Assembly (NCBI GenBank): GCA_022495005.1
Contig: JAGYXB010000456.1
Span: forward strand, 1,860,001 to 1,924,000
Direction: 5' to 3'
Length of the DNA stretch: 64,000 nt
Origin: Rhyacophila brunnea
Taxonomy: Eukaryota; Arthropoda; Insecta; Trichoptera; Rhyacophilidae
The notes under the pieces are model-generated. The model was not told the origin of the DNA. It searched no databases and saw only the letters and a list, made by a program, of their open reading frames with translations. Within the stretch, counting starts at the first letter, position 1. Each line of letters starts with the position of its first letter. Positions 1 through 11,657 of this stretch are shown one piece after another. The translations under genes and the position numbers were made by a program.

Positions 1-360
1 TACCTTTTATACTATGAACGAATGTATTCCATTAAAAAGCCCGATGGCCAATATACTGAAAAAATTAATGGATTAAATTAAGTAACTTTTAGTAATGTCT
101 CTATGAATGAATTTGAAAACATTAAAAAAAATGTTAATTCTAGTTAGGTAATGTAGAATTTAAAAAAAAAGCTATGTAAAATGTACAATCATAGGAAATC
201 AGATTTGTATTACTTACTACATAATTTTTTGTGAATAGTTTTATCATTAAAATGTATTTTGATAAGGTCACAACGATTTTTTTTAAACATAGTTTTTTTT
301 TGTTAATTATACAGGAGAAACAAAACATCGCATATTTTAATAACTGCGCCCTAGAATATA
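1..360. other. AT-rich DNA, no gene seen
   Basis: Very AT-rich sequence with poly-A and poly-T runs. A 62-codon frame on the minus strand has low-complexity composition and no recognisable domain. I see no gene, repeat family or RNA here. Confidence 0.6.
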
Positions 361-1484
361 GAAATATTCAATTTCAAATTATTTATTTTTAACATATTGT
401 GGACATTACAAATTATATGTTTAAGACGTTCACAACATGACATTTAGAAACAAAAAAATATAAAACAGTATTACATAAAAAAATAGATAGATCAGTAAAG
501 AAATAGATAGTATGTTATTAAACAGTAGAAATGTGTAAATACAAAAAATATAATTTAGATAGGTACAAGGAAGTACACCGGATGAGTTAAACAGACCCTA
601 TTTTAAGAATTTATAAAACAACGTCCACCTATACTAATCCTCACGTAGGTGGAATATATCAACACCCGAAGAAATTTCGTTAAACATAGTTATCGCCCTC
701 CCAATTGGCATTACCAGTGGCAGGTTGGTTCTGCACCTTGGAAGATTAACAACTAATGGTCTCTATTTCTAAGATAGTTATCAGGGACACATATTATATA
801 TATATATATTCAGAATATAACTTTTTCACACATAGAGACCTATTTTCTAGGATACATTCATTCACTAAAACGTCAAGTGCAGTGGTCTGGTAGTAATACT
901 AGCGGTTAATAGCAACAGAATATAAAGTATGCAATACAATCATAATTTAAACATTTAATTTTTTTAATAAATTAATCAATAAGTATGTATTTATAAACAT
1001 CAATAAATAAATATATGTCAACTGATTTGTAAACTAAAATTTTAACCAAAACTGTTAAGCATTTTTATTAAAACGTCGAATTTTAATCATTAAAACGTAG
1101 CTTAATGTTCTTTAAATGATTAAGTGTAATATGGAGATTTTTTAATAAGTCATAGTTTTAATGTTTCCAACAAAAATTAAATATGTCAACATGAATCGAA
1201 TCTAACTTACATATTATATATTGTAACTTTGGAGCCTTTTGTGATACTGAGATGAAACAGTACATAATATTGTTGTTTTATAAATTCTTAAAATAGGGTC
1301 TGCTTAGCTCATTCGGTGTACTTCCTTGTATATAATTAATATTTTTTTTCTTTTTACACTTTTCTACTGTTTAATAACTTAATAGTTACTGATATATTTC
1401 TGTTTATTGTGAACGTCTTAAATTAGTTATTTGTAATGTTTACTATTATTAAGTAAAAATAAATAAATAAAATTTGAATATTAT
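361..1484. mobile_element. Foldback (long inverted repeat) element, family C
   Basis: The left arm (about 364-622) is the reverse complement of the right arm (about 1272-1483). Both carry, in opposite order, AAGACGTTCACAA, AACAGTAGAAA, GGAAGTACACCG and CAGACCCTATTTTAAGAATT. The arms are over 200 bp with indels and flank about 650 bp of AT-rich filler. The left part continues into a small hairpin (CCACCTA/TAGGTGG, about 626-653) and a GC-richer stretch (CCCTCCCAATTGGCAT, 699-714) that recurs at 58650-58860. Single arms recur at 30040-30115 and 43255-43385, so this is a dispersed family. No transposase frame is visible, so it is non-autonomous. Confidence 0.75.
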
Positions 1485-1837
1485 TTAGTACCAACAATGT
1501 ACTTAGTATTTAAGCTGTAATTCATCAATATTCGAGTTGTTTTTTTATATGTAAGAACAGACAGGCAACACTTTAAATAAATATATTTTGTGTCCAGATA
1601 TCATAAATAAAAAACCAATGAAAAAACACTTCAATTTAACAACAGTTTGTATAAAACATACCTAACGTTTTTAACACAATATATTTTTTATTCAAGGAAT
1701 AATTTACAAGATTTGAAAATGGAACATATTACTATGTACATGACCTACTAGAAAAAAGAAACTTTAGAGGATACGACGCCCAATTTGTTTAGCACTTTAA
1801 GATGTAAAAATTGCAAGTTAATTTCATCGTAATTAGA

Positions 1838-1900
1838 TAGGACACACATGGCTCAATTGGCAAAGCATATTGGTACGAAACCAGTGGATGCGGATTCTCA
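1838..1900 (+). repeat. Degenerate tRNA-like segment
   Basis: ATGGCTCAATTGGCAAAGC resembles a tRNA D-arm/A-box (TGGCTCANTNGG). A degraded B-box-like GGATGCGGATTCTC follows about 45 bases later. There is no clean cloverleaf. It is probably the head of an old tRNA-derived SINE. The flanks (1485-1837 and 1901-2015) are AT-rich with nothing else recognised. Confidence 0.3.
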
Positions 1901-2015
1901 TATCTAATATAAGCATTATTGTATCATCGTATCTCTTCGTATTATCAATAAACATTACATCACAAAAATGTGATGTTTAATTCATAAGATTTAAGAATGT
2001 AACATTCTAATTATT

Positions 2016-2167
2016 GAACATACATAATTTTGAAACACTTCTGAGAAAATATATTATAACCAATAGAAAAAAAGATGCAGGTTCAATTCCTGCAAGGATT
2101 TTCAAAAAGATTTTTTCTGTCGGTTATAAAATATTTTCTTAGAAGTGTTTTCAAAATTATGTATGTG
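2016..2167 (+). mobile_element. tRNA-like core between inverted SINE tails
   Basis: A left arm at 2017-2076 (ACATACATAATTTTGAAACA onward) is the inverse of the right arm at 2102-2166, about 55 bp at roughly 88% match. Between them sits GATGCAGGTTCAATTCCTGC, a tRNA T-arm with a B-box-like GGTTCAATTCC and matching GCAGG/CCTGC stem. The right arm equals the 3' tail of the tRNA-derived SINE at 51896-52136. The unit therefore looks like a 5'-truncated SINE whose tail is also present inverted upstream. No coding capacity. Confidence 0.65.
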
Positions 2168-3225
2168 AAATAATATGATATTAACGTCAGTAAAGTACCT
2201 AAGTAATCCTTATGTACCTTAGTTTTTATATGCTTAGGTTTCGTCACTATAGAATATAGGTTTTCTTTAACCTCGCTGGTAAAGATTGTCACCGGATATG
2301 TTTAGTTTTTAATATTTTCTAGATTTGAAAATAATAACAAGAACTTTCTTTATATCTGCAAACCGGATGTCGTATATTACAATCTAGTTGAAAAACGTCA
2401 AAGTATACAACATTTTAACATCGGTCAAGAAACTTTTCCTGTTCTTACCCTGATGCACTTTACTCAGAACTTATCTAAAAGTCTCCTCAGTATGAAATAG
2501 AAGGAAGGTTAAGCTTCGTATATACTAAACAAAAGTGAAGTATGCACTCTCTCAAAGAAATCTCCAAGCTTAAAGCTCTGAAAGGTTTTGATTTCGTTCT
2601 AGATATACACGAGATAAAGTTGCCTTTATTTTACAGTCTTCTTCGTATAACTATATACCGAACAATGTATAGTTACTTATTTTCTTAACAGATTACTTAA
2701 AACTGATTTAAAGTTTCAATGAAATCTTTTGAAATAGTATCTATGTCTAATTAAAATTAACTTGAAATTAAATCGAAGTTTCTCCATTATGCTAGTAGAA
2801 TATCCTCATGTATCTTTCAAACCATGATAGACTTTAATCAAACTTCACCTGTTGGCTACTTGGCTATCCATTCCAAAATTTCACCTGAATACTATCAAAT
2901 CATCGAAGTCGTCTGTTCTTGCACCCCGTTTTTCTTCTGATTCACTAAACCTGAAGGCGATTTGTCGATGTTTGATATTAATAAATAGGCCCACATTGTC
3001 AACCCATCGTAAACCTTGGGTTTTACGAAATCTCAGGTCCATCAAAAGCTTATATATCATCGTTTCTATATCTTCGGTAAGATTCCAACACTTGCAACTC
3101 CTGGAAAATTCTAACAGTAAAAAGATCATTAAAGTTAATCATTACACTGGAGGTCAAGCAATTCATCCGCTGCAGCCAGGTCACATCTGTGCTGAATTAT
3201 ATATAATACCCCATTTACACATGCA
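2168..3225. other. Unassigned DNA with overlapping uncharacterised ORFs
   Basis: Slightly less AT-rich than its flanks. A 149-codon plus-strand frame (2852-3301) and an 82-codon minus-strand frame (2881-3129) overlap. Neither shows a domain, signal peptide or motif I recognise. The minus-strand protein is charged and would be the better coding candidate, but no splice context supports it. It could be the relic of a mobile element or a lost gene. Confidence 0.35.
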
Positions 3226-3288
3226 TGAATTTACTGCTAACCAGCGGCCCTATGTTAGAACTTGCGAGTGCAAGCTTCCCGGTCGACA

Positions 3289-3484
3289 TGACGTCATATG
3301 ACATCATTGTGACGTACTACTGGAGTGATAATAGCACTCGAGAAAATAACGCTGGTCAGACAGCAGCGTTATTCATTGTCACCATACACGTATAGGTGTT
3401 TCATCATAATATTATCTACGGTGAGCACTGTGCGCTGGGCGGCATGCCTCGAGCGTGTATTGGCTGACGTCACAATTACGTCAT
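3289..3484. promoter_or_regulatory. Cluster of CRE-like sites with GC and CCAAT boxes
   Basis: Two perfect TGACGTCA palindromes (CREB/ATF consensus) lie at 3289-3296 and 3465-3472, with half sites nearby (GTGACGT at 3309, TACGTCA at about 3477). Between them are GGGCGG (about 3437) and, just before the second CRE, ATTGG (inverse CCAAT). A perfect 10-bp hairpin (AATAACGCTG, 3345-3354 with 3364-3373) also lies here. The cluster abuts a hAT-like terminus at 3524, so it may belong to a transposon rather than a host promoter. Function is inferred only from motifs. Confidence 0.3.
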
Positions 3485-3523
3485 GTCGTCTGGTGACACA
3501 CGAGTCGATAGTAGGAAATCGCG

Positions 3524-3700
3524 GTGTCGGGCTCGAAATGGACCGGAGTGCACTGGAGCGCCGTTCCTGCTCGTGAAATCGGTAAAATTGTTACTCAGTT
3601 TCGTGGGAAAAAAAATTTCACCGTTTGAGCTAGTTAGGCCATATAATAGAAAATCTATCACACTTATTTTTTATTAAATACACATAAAATTTGAAGAACT
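3524..3700 (+). mobile_element. hAT-like left end, right part lost
   Basis: GGGCTCGAAATGGACCGGAG and the following 170 bases match the left half of the complete small hAT element at 38575-38799, including the conserved GCCATATAATAGA-type interior. No matching right terminus is found downstream, so this copy is truncated. The frames crossing it are byproducts. Confidence 0.5.
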
Positions 3701-3866
3701 ATATAAATATCTTCAGAAAACTGTCGAGAGTTAAACGTATTACCGCGGCCATAACAATAAAATGCACGTGCAAACACATAATATATAAATTACAAGATTT
3801 GCATGCATGGATCAAAAAATTCAGAAGCTTCTGAATTTTCACGCGATAGTTGCAAATTGCATGACA

Positions 3867-3878
3867 TGCGCATGCGCA
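3867..3878. promoter_or_regulatory. Perfect NRF1/Ewg-type palindrome
   Basis: TGCGCATGCGCA is the full NRF1 (insect Ewg) palindrome, a common core-promoter element in arthropods. About 20 bases downstream an ATG opens a 26-codon frame (from about 3899). The site is exceptional for such AT-rich DNA, but no gene downstream is recognised. Confidence 0.3.
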
Positions 3879-3879
3879 G

Positions 3880-5940
3880 TAGTACGATAGTAGCGAACAT
3901 GTCGAAAATACAACGAACTATATCATTTTCCCATTACTTTCTTAAAATTAATGAGGTTTATTGTAATTTTAATTTGTGACCTTTCATGTCGCTCGCCAGT
4001 CTTGTGTTTTCTCATGAAAATTTTGTGAGTCTTAAAATATTAATTTCAACTTAAAATAAATTTGACTATTTGCCTATTGCCATGAATTTATTTTCAGTAA
4101 AATGTTTTCAGTTTCAACAAAAATCCATAAAAAAATAATACTCATAATTTAATCTGATAAAGTGTAAGTATTTTTTTTGAAAACAACAAAACTATTGCAA
4201 TGACATTTATTCGCGCAGCATATCTACTTATAGTGTGTACAATCAATTTTTGTGCCGTTCGAATTTATCAAAAAAAATGAAAATTATATTGCATTTTGTT
4301 CGTATAATATATAAAACTAGTAATTATTATACCGAACTGGTTATTTTCAATTAAACGCTGTATCAATGTATAGAAAACTGTAAACTGAACGATGAAAAAA
4401 TCAGTGTGATAATTAAAAAAATAAATACTATCCGGCTTTATGACGGTTGGTCACTCCAATACTAAATATTTTTTTAAACAAACTATTTTTAATATTTTTT
4501 TTAATAGGTTTGTTTTAAAGGTTTTTCAAAATTATGTAAAAATTTCTAAATCATAATATTCAGAATTGATTAAAAAAAATACATATTATTACTTACTTAT
4601 TTAAAAATTATTATTATACACAAGACTTAATAATATAGCATTTGTTACTACTTATAAGTACACACATTTTTATACACATCATGCGAACATACTATTAAAA
4701 AAATGAAAAATATTGGCACAATAGAATATTGTTGCCAAGTTTACTATCCCAATTGAGATTCACCGTGCTAGATTCTGGAAGCATCAAATTTTTTTCACGG
4801 ATTGACTAAGTTTACTTTTCGGGTTCAGAGTCTCAACAAATTTGGTGACCCTTAGTGGCAAATCCAGCTCTGGTGATAAAGCCGCAACACGCATGCCAAA
4901 AAATGGAAATTCATTCTTTTTTAAAGTAATTATAACAGCACCAACGTAATATTATTATTTCGAATGATACAATCTTAATGATAAAATATATTTTAATGAA
5001 CAAAATTATTTTTATTTTAGTTGTTATATTTCGAATTAAATACCAGACTATACCTATTTACATGTTTCTTACATCATATTTGCAGTGTGACTAATATCAT
5101 GAGATTAAATTTGTGATTATATTATGCTGCACGTCGCGTACTATCACGTGACATCATAATAAGCTGCCGCTACGGGAAAAAATGTGTAATGTCATTTTTA
5201 TTGGTGTTTAAAATATTATCAGACTGACGCTCCCATCCCGTAGCATATTTTGAACCTTAAAATAAAAATTGTCAGTTAGAAAAATCTGCGGAAATCACCA
5301 GAACAATGGGGTCACCTCACGTTATATCGCACTGCATCGACACCCGCATGACTAAATGAAAGTTTTTTTTATCATTTTATTAATGCCTACACATTTTTGA
5401 CTCATGTCAAAATCGCGTTTTTGTTTTTAGCGGTTGGCACTATGTATTGTGTATAAGAATGTTGTCTTTTATTTATGGTCTGCAGGTTGGGTTCTGTTCA
5501 AAATATGATATAATATGGATGTAATATCGCAAGTAATTTTAACGTAGAAACAAAACGTAGTTTAACGTAGTAAAAAATAATCGAAATTAGCATGAATAAT
5601 GAATAATAGTTTAAAATACTAATATATTAGTGTTGGCACTCTCCATAATAGAATTTACAGAGACGGTAATCGTTCAAAATATTCTGCAAAAGGACGAAAC
5701 CATAGACTAAATTTGTCGCCATGACACCGTGATAGTATGCGACATGCATCTCAATATAATCAGAACATTAGACTCGCTGACACAGGCTTTATTCATTCAT
5801 TGAAATGTTATATTTTATTTTTATTGACAAAACAGTTTCCATACTATAATTATATATAAGAAATAAATTAAAGCAAAATCTTTTTAACCAATAAAGTTTT
5901 AAATGATAGTACGTAATATACTAATATAGTATAGTCTAAT
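3880..5940. other. AT-rich DNA, no gene seen
   Basis: About 2 kb of AT-rich sequence with homopolymer runs. No frame, RNA gene or complete repeat family is recognised. A tail-like TTTTTCAAAATTATGTAAAA (about 4516) resembles the SINE tail seen elsewhere. Confidence 0.5.
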
Positions 5941-5946
5941 ACAGTA

Positions 5947-6322
5947 CCCCGAAGTTACGCGATAGGTGGGTCCGACGAAAATCGCTTTCAAAGTCGAATT
6001 GGCGTAAGTCGGGGTAAAAATTTGCACTTAAATACGTATACGTTTTGTTTAATTGGGACCAAGGACTAACAAAAACACTAGTTTAGAAGAAAAATATTTA
6101 ATAAAATTGCAGCTATTTCTACATATTAATTTGTACAAAATATTAAAAATACAAATGAGTTACGTTAAAAGGTTATTTCGTTGTCAATGTCTTCTATTTT
6201 TCTAGCAGAATGTATGCATAGCAAGCTAATAGTTTGCTTTAACAAAAGCGGCAGTGTTTCTAAACGCGAAAGTCAAAAATCGCGTAACTCCGAGTTCACG
6301 TAATTCGTAGCATAAGTCGGGG
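5947..6322. mobile_element. Tc1/mariner- or pogo-like MITE with TA flanks
   Basis: The left end reads CCCCGAAGTTACGCGA after TA (5945-5946). The right end reads GCATAAGTCGGGG before TA (6323-6324). The ends are imperfect inverted repeats, and GTTACGCGA-like words recur inside in both orientations. TA flanks and a CCCCG terminus fit a non-autonomous Tc1/mariner/pogo element of about 376 bp. No transposase is encoded. Confidence 0.55.
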
Positions 6323-6467
6323 TATTAATTACTATACAGTTAATGTATATGAAGATAAACGATTGCATACAATAAAAAATAATTTGAAGAAGGGAAAAAG
6401 GATAAACAGATAAGTTAAGATTGTATAATATTATGTTTATAAATAGTTTTATTGAAATTTATCAATC

Positions 6468-8110
6468 TTAGTCTATCTGGAAATCGGAATGGCCCGAGGA
6501 AATCATTGAAAAACCTACGCTGAATGAAGTAAAGCAGGCACTAAGGGGGTTTAAAAATAATAAAGCTCCCGGTGTTGATATGATAGCTGCTGAATTAATC
6601 AAAAAGGGGGGACCAAAGCTGGATGAACATCTGTACCAATTAATTCTCAATAAATGGAAAAAGGAAACACTCTCCGAAGAATGGAAGATGGGTATTATTG
6701 TACCAATACTTAAAAAGGGGGGATAAGACTAAATGTGAGAACTACAGAGGTATCACTCTTCTTAACACAGCGTACAAAGTTTTTTCCAGTATTCTATATG
6801 CAAGATTACTAAGGTATACGGAGAGTATCTTGGGAGAATAGCAGCGCGGATTCCACCCCAATTGATCCACCATTGATCATATTCACCTGATGCGGCAAAC
6901 TATGGAAAAGACGTATGAGTATAATATGATTTTGTATCATATCTTCATCGACTTCAAACAAGCTTTTGACAGTATCAACAGAGAAAAAATGTTGCATGCA
7001 CTAAAATTACTAGGAATCTCCTCAAAGCTTTGAAGACTGATACATGTCTTCCTAACTGAGTCAAAGGCCGTCATAAACATACAAAATGAGCTAACAGACC
7101 ATATTGTGATTGAGTCTGGTGTAAGGCAGGGTGACACATTCTCCACTATGATGTTCAACCTGGTTCTCGAGGACATAGCCCGTAAGGTTGACATAAGGGG
7201 TTGTGTTAACTCTAACACATCCCAGATGTGCGCCTATGCTAACGACATAGTCATAACTAGCCGATCCAAAGAAAGACTGATCGACCATGCCACAACATTG
7301 AAAAAGGAAGCGGAAAAGCTTGGATTAGAAATAAATGCCTGCAAAACAAAATACATGGTATCCACGCGAGAGCAGGGTCCACCTCGAAATATCTGTGTGG
7401 AGCAGCAGGTATGGGAAGAGGTTCAGAGCTTCACGTACCTGGGCTCTAACCTAAACACACTCAATAAAACAACAGAAGAGGTGAACATACGACTCATAGC
7501 TGCTAATAAGTGCTTCTACGCCTACTATAAGGGTCTACTGAGTTCGAAAATCCTAAGCAAGAATAGCAAACTGCTTATCTACAAAACAGTTATTCGACCA
7601 GTAGCTACCTATGGCTGTGAGAGATGATGCCTCACTCAAAGGGAAGAACATAAACTGGCCATATTCGAAAGAACGATCCTCAGGAGAATTTTCGGGCCCA
7701 CATTGGAAAATGGAAGTTACAGGATAAAAATGAACCACGAGTTAGAAGAGTTAATAAAACATGAAACGGTGGTGAAATTCTGTCGATCCCAAAGACTAAG
7801 GTGGGCTGGACACGTTGAGAGAATGCCTGAGCACAGGACGCCAAAAATTATGACCAAGTGGATCCCGCAGTGGAAACGGTCTAGGGGCAGACCAAAGAAG
7901 AGGTGGGCTGACTATATTGAAGAGGACTGGAGAAAGATGGGGAGGGCTGGAGACTGGAGAGGAGCAGCCAGGAAAAGGAGCGTGTGGAAGACAATTGTAG
8001 AGAAGGCCAAATCCCGCCCCGAGATGTATTGCCGAGAAAAAAGAAGAAGAGAGAAGTCTAAGAAAGAAATACATTATGAATTTAGAGATGGGAAAACTGG
8101 TCGATTTTGA
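6468..8110 (+). pseudogene. Decayed non-LTR retrotransposon reverse transcriptase
   Basis: Conceptual translation gives a 5'-truncated RT: N-terminal RT block with NNKAPGVDMIAAELIKKGG (about 6560), ENYRGITLLN, FIDFKQAFDS (motif A, about 6945), VRQGDTFSTMMFN (motif B), AYANDIVI (motif C, about 7235) and TYLGSNL. The C-terminal tail RLRWAGHVERM, followed by RGRPKKRWADYIEEDWRKMG, is typical of LINE endonuclease/RT proteins. The two long open parts are 7106-7627 and 7703-8110. Decay includes a one-base shift in the G run near 6720, stops near 6839, 6866, 7032 and 7625, and an Asp-to-Asn change in the catalytic YADD (YAND). The endonuclease domain is missing. The clade (RTE-like or related) is uncertain. 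Confidence 0.9.
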
Positions 8111-9299
8111 AGACTAACTATACTTACTACCAGTATAAAAAATACTTAGTATATAAACTTGTTCCAAAATACTTACTAGTATTTGGAATACTATATAAAA
8201 TATATCGTTTGACGTGCGTCTGTGACAAAAGTTTCATACTCAACTGAAACTAAAACCAACTCCATATTGGTATTTTGAAATACGTATCGGCTCAGGGAAC
8301 TCGGTCTGTGTATCGGCTTCAATAGAATCGCTAAAAATACGGAGCTCAGCTTGTCGAAAAGTCCCATTTAATATAAAATTTTAAACACATTTTAAATTTA
8401 TGAGTTGTTTTTCCATTAGGTTACAATATTCTTGTTAACCAAAATGAATAATTGTTTTTTTTTTTAATTTTAAACATGTTTTGAGCGGTATATAACAAGC
8501 CTAAGCCTTTGCGTCATCTTACCACTGTGCTGCGACACAAAATTTATGACCTATTAGTCATACCTATATTCAAGTTCCATTCGCATTTAATGTCAATAGT
8601 GTTGAAAGTCTACCAACTGGCGAGTGCACAGAACAGCGACTAGCGATGATATCATCACAAGTTTTTTGGAATAAATTTATTTGGCCACACATACTGAGTA
8701 TGGGTAGTTTCATCCGAAACTTGAGTACACAAACTGGTGACAGTATTTCCAACTCACCTCTAATTATGATAATAAATGTTATATTTTTTCCCTCATAGTC
8801 ACATTGAAACTTTGTATTTATGGGGATGCCACTTTGCCCCCAGGTTGGTCTTCTTTGTATAAAAGCAAAATCGAGGGTTGCGGGGAGACAAGAGTTTAAG
8901 AATAAAATTAATAAATACACATTTTAAGATTACATAACATTGTGTCTACGTCGGTTACTAAGCTGTAGAGTAGTGCAGATTTTGAATTTTAATTTTGAAT
9001 TTATTGAAATGATGTCTGTGTCAGTATACTTTTAAATTTACTGTGTATCTTAAATGACCATAGATTGGAAATCGGCCGCTATCTTCCAAGATATAAGTCT
9101 ACTAGAAACTAGTTCTATGCATATGCAACATCTTCCCTTTGAGAGATTAATTTTAATAAAAACAAAACGAAGAAAATACAATATTACCTTCTACAGTAAA
9201 GTTGTACTCTTAGTTGTATTTCTTATTGGGTAGGTACTAGCAATGTGCATATGCCAAACTTTCCTCTAGGGGAATTATCTCCAAGTAAAAATATAATAT
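8111..9299. other. Intergenic DNA, one uncharacterised ORF
   Basis: The first part may hold the 3' UTR of the RT relic, with a short tandem of ATACTTACTAGTAT-like words (8125-8195). A 116-codon minus-strand frame (8570-8920) is unrecognised. It contains a consensus splice donor GAGGTGAGT on the minus strand near 8755, so part could be an exon, but nothing else supports this. Confidence 0.35.
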
Positions 9300-9712
9300 G
9301 ACTAGACCAGGGGTGATGAACCTTTTCCTGTCAGAAGGCCACATTCATTTATCTTAAATCAAATAAGGCCGGATTTAAGAAATATACGTAAATATGCATG
9401 TACAGTCATCCCTTAATATGATAGTAGATGGGTTTCAAAGGATTTTTTGAGGAAAAAATGCGTTTTTCTGTTTTTTCTCGGCCGCATAAAAGTGAACCGC
9501 GTAAATCAAAGGATGAACACTCATAGTGTACACACATTATTTCGTAAATGAAGGAAAACAATGAAATTAATTTATTTACATATATTTACACGAAAATGTA
9601 AAAATATAAAAAAACTATTTATTCATTTGACAGCGTTTAATGTCAAGCTTTTAATTAATGGGCTGTGTCTCTTGGAAACCAATGCCATGCTGTTTCGATA
9701 CGTATCCGGAAA

Positions 9713-10118
9713 TTTGTACGTAAACAGTTCACCGCAGGACACTTATTCGTGCGCCGCAATATGTGAAATATGAGTTCGTGTAACATTTAATCAAATGACA
9801 AGTTCTTCGTTGAACATTTCACCGTGAAGTATATTTGTACGTATGCTACAACATGTGGCGAATTTTATGAGATGTTTTTACAAGGTTAGGTTAGGTTGGG
9901 TAAGGTTGGGTTAGGTTGGGTTAGGGTTAGGTAGGGTTAGGGTTAATCTAATTGGAACAGTACTATTTGCAAACTATCGCCGCATTTTGTAAGTACGTAC
10001 AGATGTATTCCACGGTGATATGTTTAACGGAGAACTCGTCATTTGATAAAATGTTATACGAACTCATGTTTCACGTACTGCGGCGCACGAATAAGTGTCC
10101 CACGATGAACTGCATACG
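9713..10118. repeat. Large inverted repeat inside hAT element
   Basis: The left arm (about 9713-9863) and right arm (about 9967-10118) are inverse copies of about 150 bp at roughly 85% match. Shared words include ACACTTATTCGTGCGCCGCA and ATCAAATGAC. The spacer of about 100 bp contains the telomere-like tract. The two 60-70 codon frames here (9561-9773 and 9952-10134) are products of the arms, not genes. Confidence 0.8.
9884..9945 (+). repeat. Telomere-like GGTTAG/TTAGGG tract
   Basis: Sixty-two bases of degenerate GGTTAGGTTAGG, GGTTGGGTAA and TTAGGGTTAGG units. The insect telomere repeat is TTAGG, so this is an interstitial, impure telomere-like tract. It sits exactly at the centre of a palindrome, so a transposon-borne origin is more likely than chromosome fusion. 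Confidence 0.7.
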
Positions 10119-10471
10119 TACAACTTACATGTAACCGTTGCGATGTCGTCCTTCTGCATAAATAATATTTAACCTAGCGGATTTACTAAATATTTATCAT
10201 ATTCGACTTAAAAAATATCACGGATAAAGTACGCTCTCTATCCCGATGCTTGCGCACTCACTCCTTTGATACACCTTTCGGATTTATTGTGTTATAAATT
10301 TATCTGTAAAAACGGACTAAAATGATATCAAAATAATCTAAAATTTTTTTATATCTGATAAATAAAAAGTTATATAAAAATAAAAGGATTTATTTTGTAA
10401 AATTTGGATTCGGTCAGAAGACTGCACTTGAGACCCTAAAAGGCCGCAGGTTCATCACCCCTGTACTAGAC

Positions 10472-11649
10472 TAACAACTTCAATGCTTATTTTCAACTAT
10501 TCTATTACCCTTTTGGAAGCGTGATGCATCGTTTATAGATATTTAAAGGTATACATAATCGTATCTATTCAGTTAAAATTTCAATAGAATTTTCAGACAA
10601 AAGCTCAATTCTATTGCATAATAACTACTGCCTGTTCGTGAAACGTTCATGGAATATAAGAGCGTAGCCTTGTGTCTTTATAGCTTTTAACTGATATTAA
10701 TACACGAACAGAAACAAAGCATTCATGCGAATATTTCAAATGAATATTAAACTAGTAAACTATTATCAGTTAAATGTATTTTAATTAACAGCTTTAATAA
10801 TAATCAATTTTAAAATATAAATTTCCATATATAGTACTATGTATATCTGATATATTATATTTGATAAAAATATACCCATTATAAAATATTTAATATAGCA
10901 CATATTTGAAAAACAAATCATTTTTCAATCAGATACATACATACAGACGTGCAATAGTGTGTGTAATATGCCAATATTAAATAAGTATCAATGCATAGAC
11001 CGAGAGCAGTTGTCAATATTCAACGTAAAACGTATTCTTGACACGTGTTTAAATTTATCCCGTATCCTTCCTTAATCAAGATCGGTTACCTGTGTCTCCT
11101 TACCCGTTAGGTATTTCAGTTCCCATTATTTCTGAGTTCCCTTGTATATTCAAAGCATGGGTTTAATTTGATATGGGTACATCGTGTTTTGTCACGTTAG
11201 ATATTCTGCATTTGTTCTGCGTCCACAATAATGAATTTCTTATACAACTATATAGGTAATATAATATATAGTTAAAAATTGACGCTCAACCCGGTGTAGC
11301 CTAAATAATAAAACCAGGATAATGCGCGGATTAGTACCGGTTTTTATTTGATTTGTTGAGTAAATCACGACAGTTTTTCATCACAGTTCAGTGGGATTCA
11401 CCATCCCAAAAATTATTATTTGTACAGCGTATAAAAAACCACTTTAATTATCAACGATCCATAATTATTTTGACTTTGTAATTTAAAGCCATTTAATCTT
11501 TAAATGACACACATAAAATACGAACAGTTGACATTATGAATGACCTATTTAGCAGTAATTATAGTAAACCATTCAGAGTAAATTTATGGGGCTAAATTAT
11601 AAACACCTCATTCCTTGATATATATATTAATGGAAAATAATATAAATGG
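10472..11649. other. AT-rich DNA, no gene seen
   Basis: No recognisable gene or complete element. A hAT-terminus-like CAGTGGGATTCACCATCCC (about 11389) recurs in direct orientation in altered form near 12155, possibly old element ends. Confidence 0.5.
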
Positions 11650-11657
11650 GTTTTAAT

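Larger units (their letters stand above)
9308..10463. mobile_element. Non-autonomous hAT element
   Basis: The left end CAGGGGTGATGAACC and the right end GGTTCATCACCCCTG are matching inverted repeats (14/15 or better). The flanking 8 bases are GACTAGAC (9300-9307) and TACTAGAC (10464-10471), a 7/8 target duplication as expected for hAT. It has no transposase. It carries a large nested palindrome with a telomere-like centre (9713-10118). Near 9403 a second terminus-like word, TACAGTCATCCC, resembles pogo/Tigger ends, suggesting a layered history. Confidence 0.85.

Noticed and set aside
9884..9945. True chromosome end or fusion point
   Set aside because: The tract is short, impure and centred in a transposon-borne palindrome with ordinary DNA on both sides.
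9561..10134. Two ORFs (70 and 60 codons) as possible peptides
   Set aside because: They lie in the two arms of a palindrome around a telomere-like tract and are products of the repeat.
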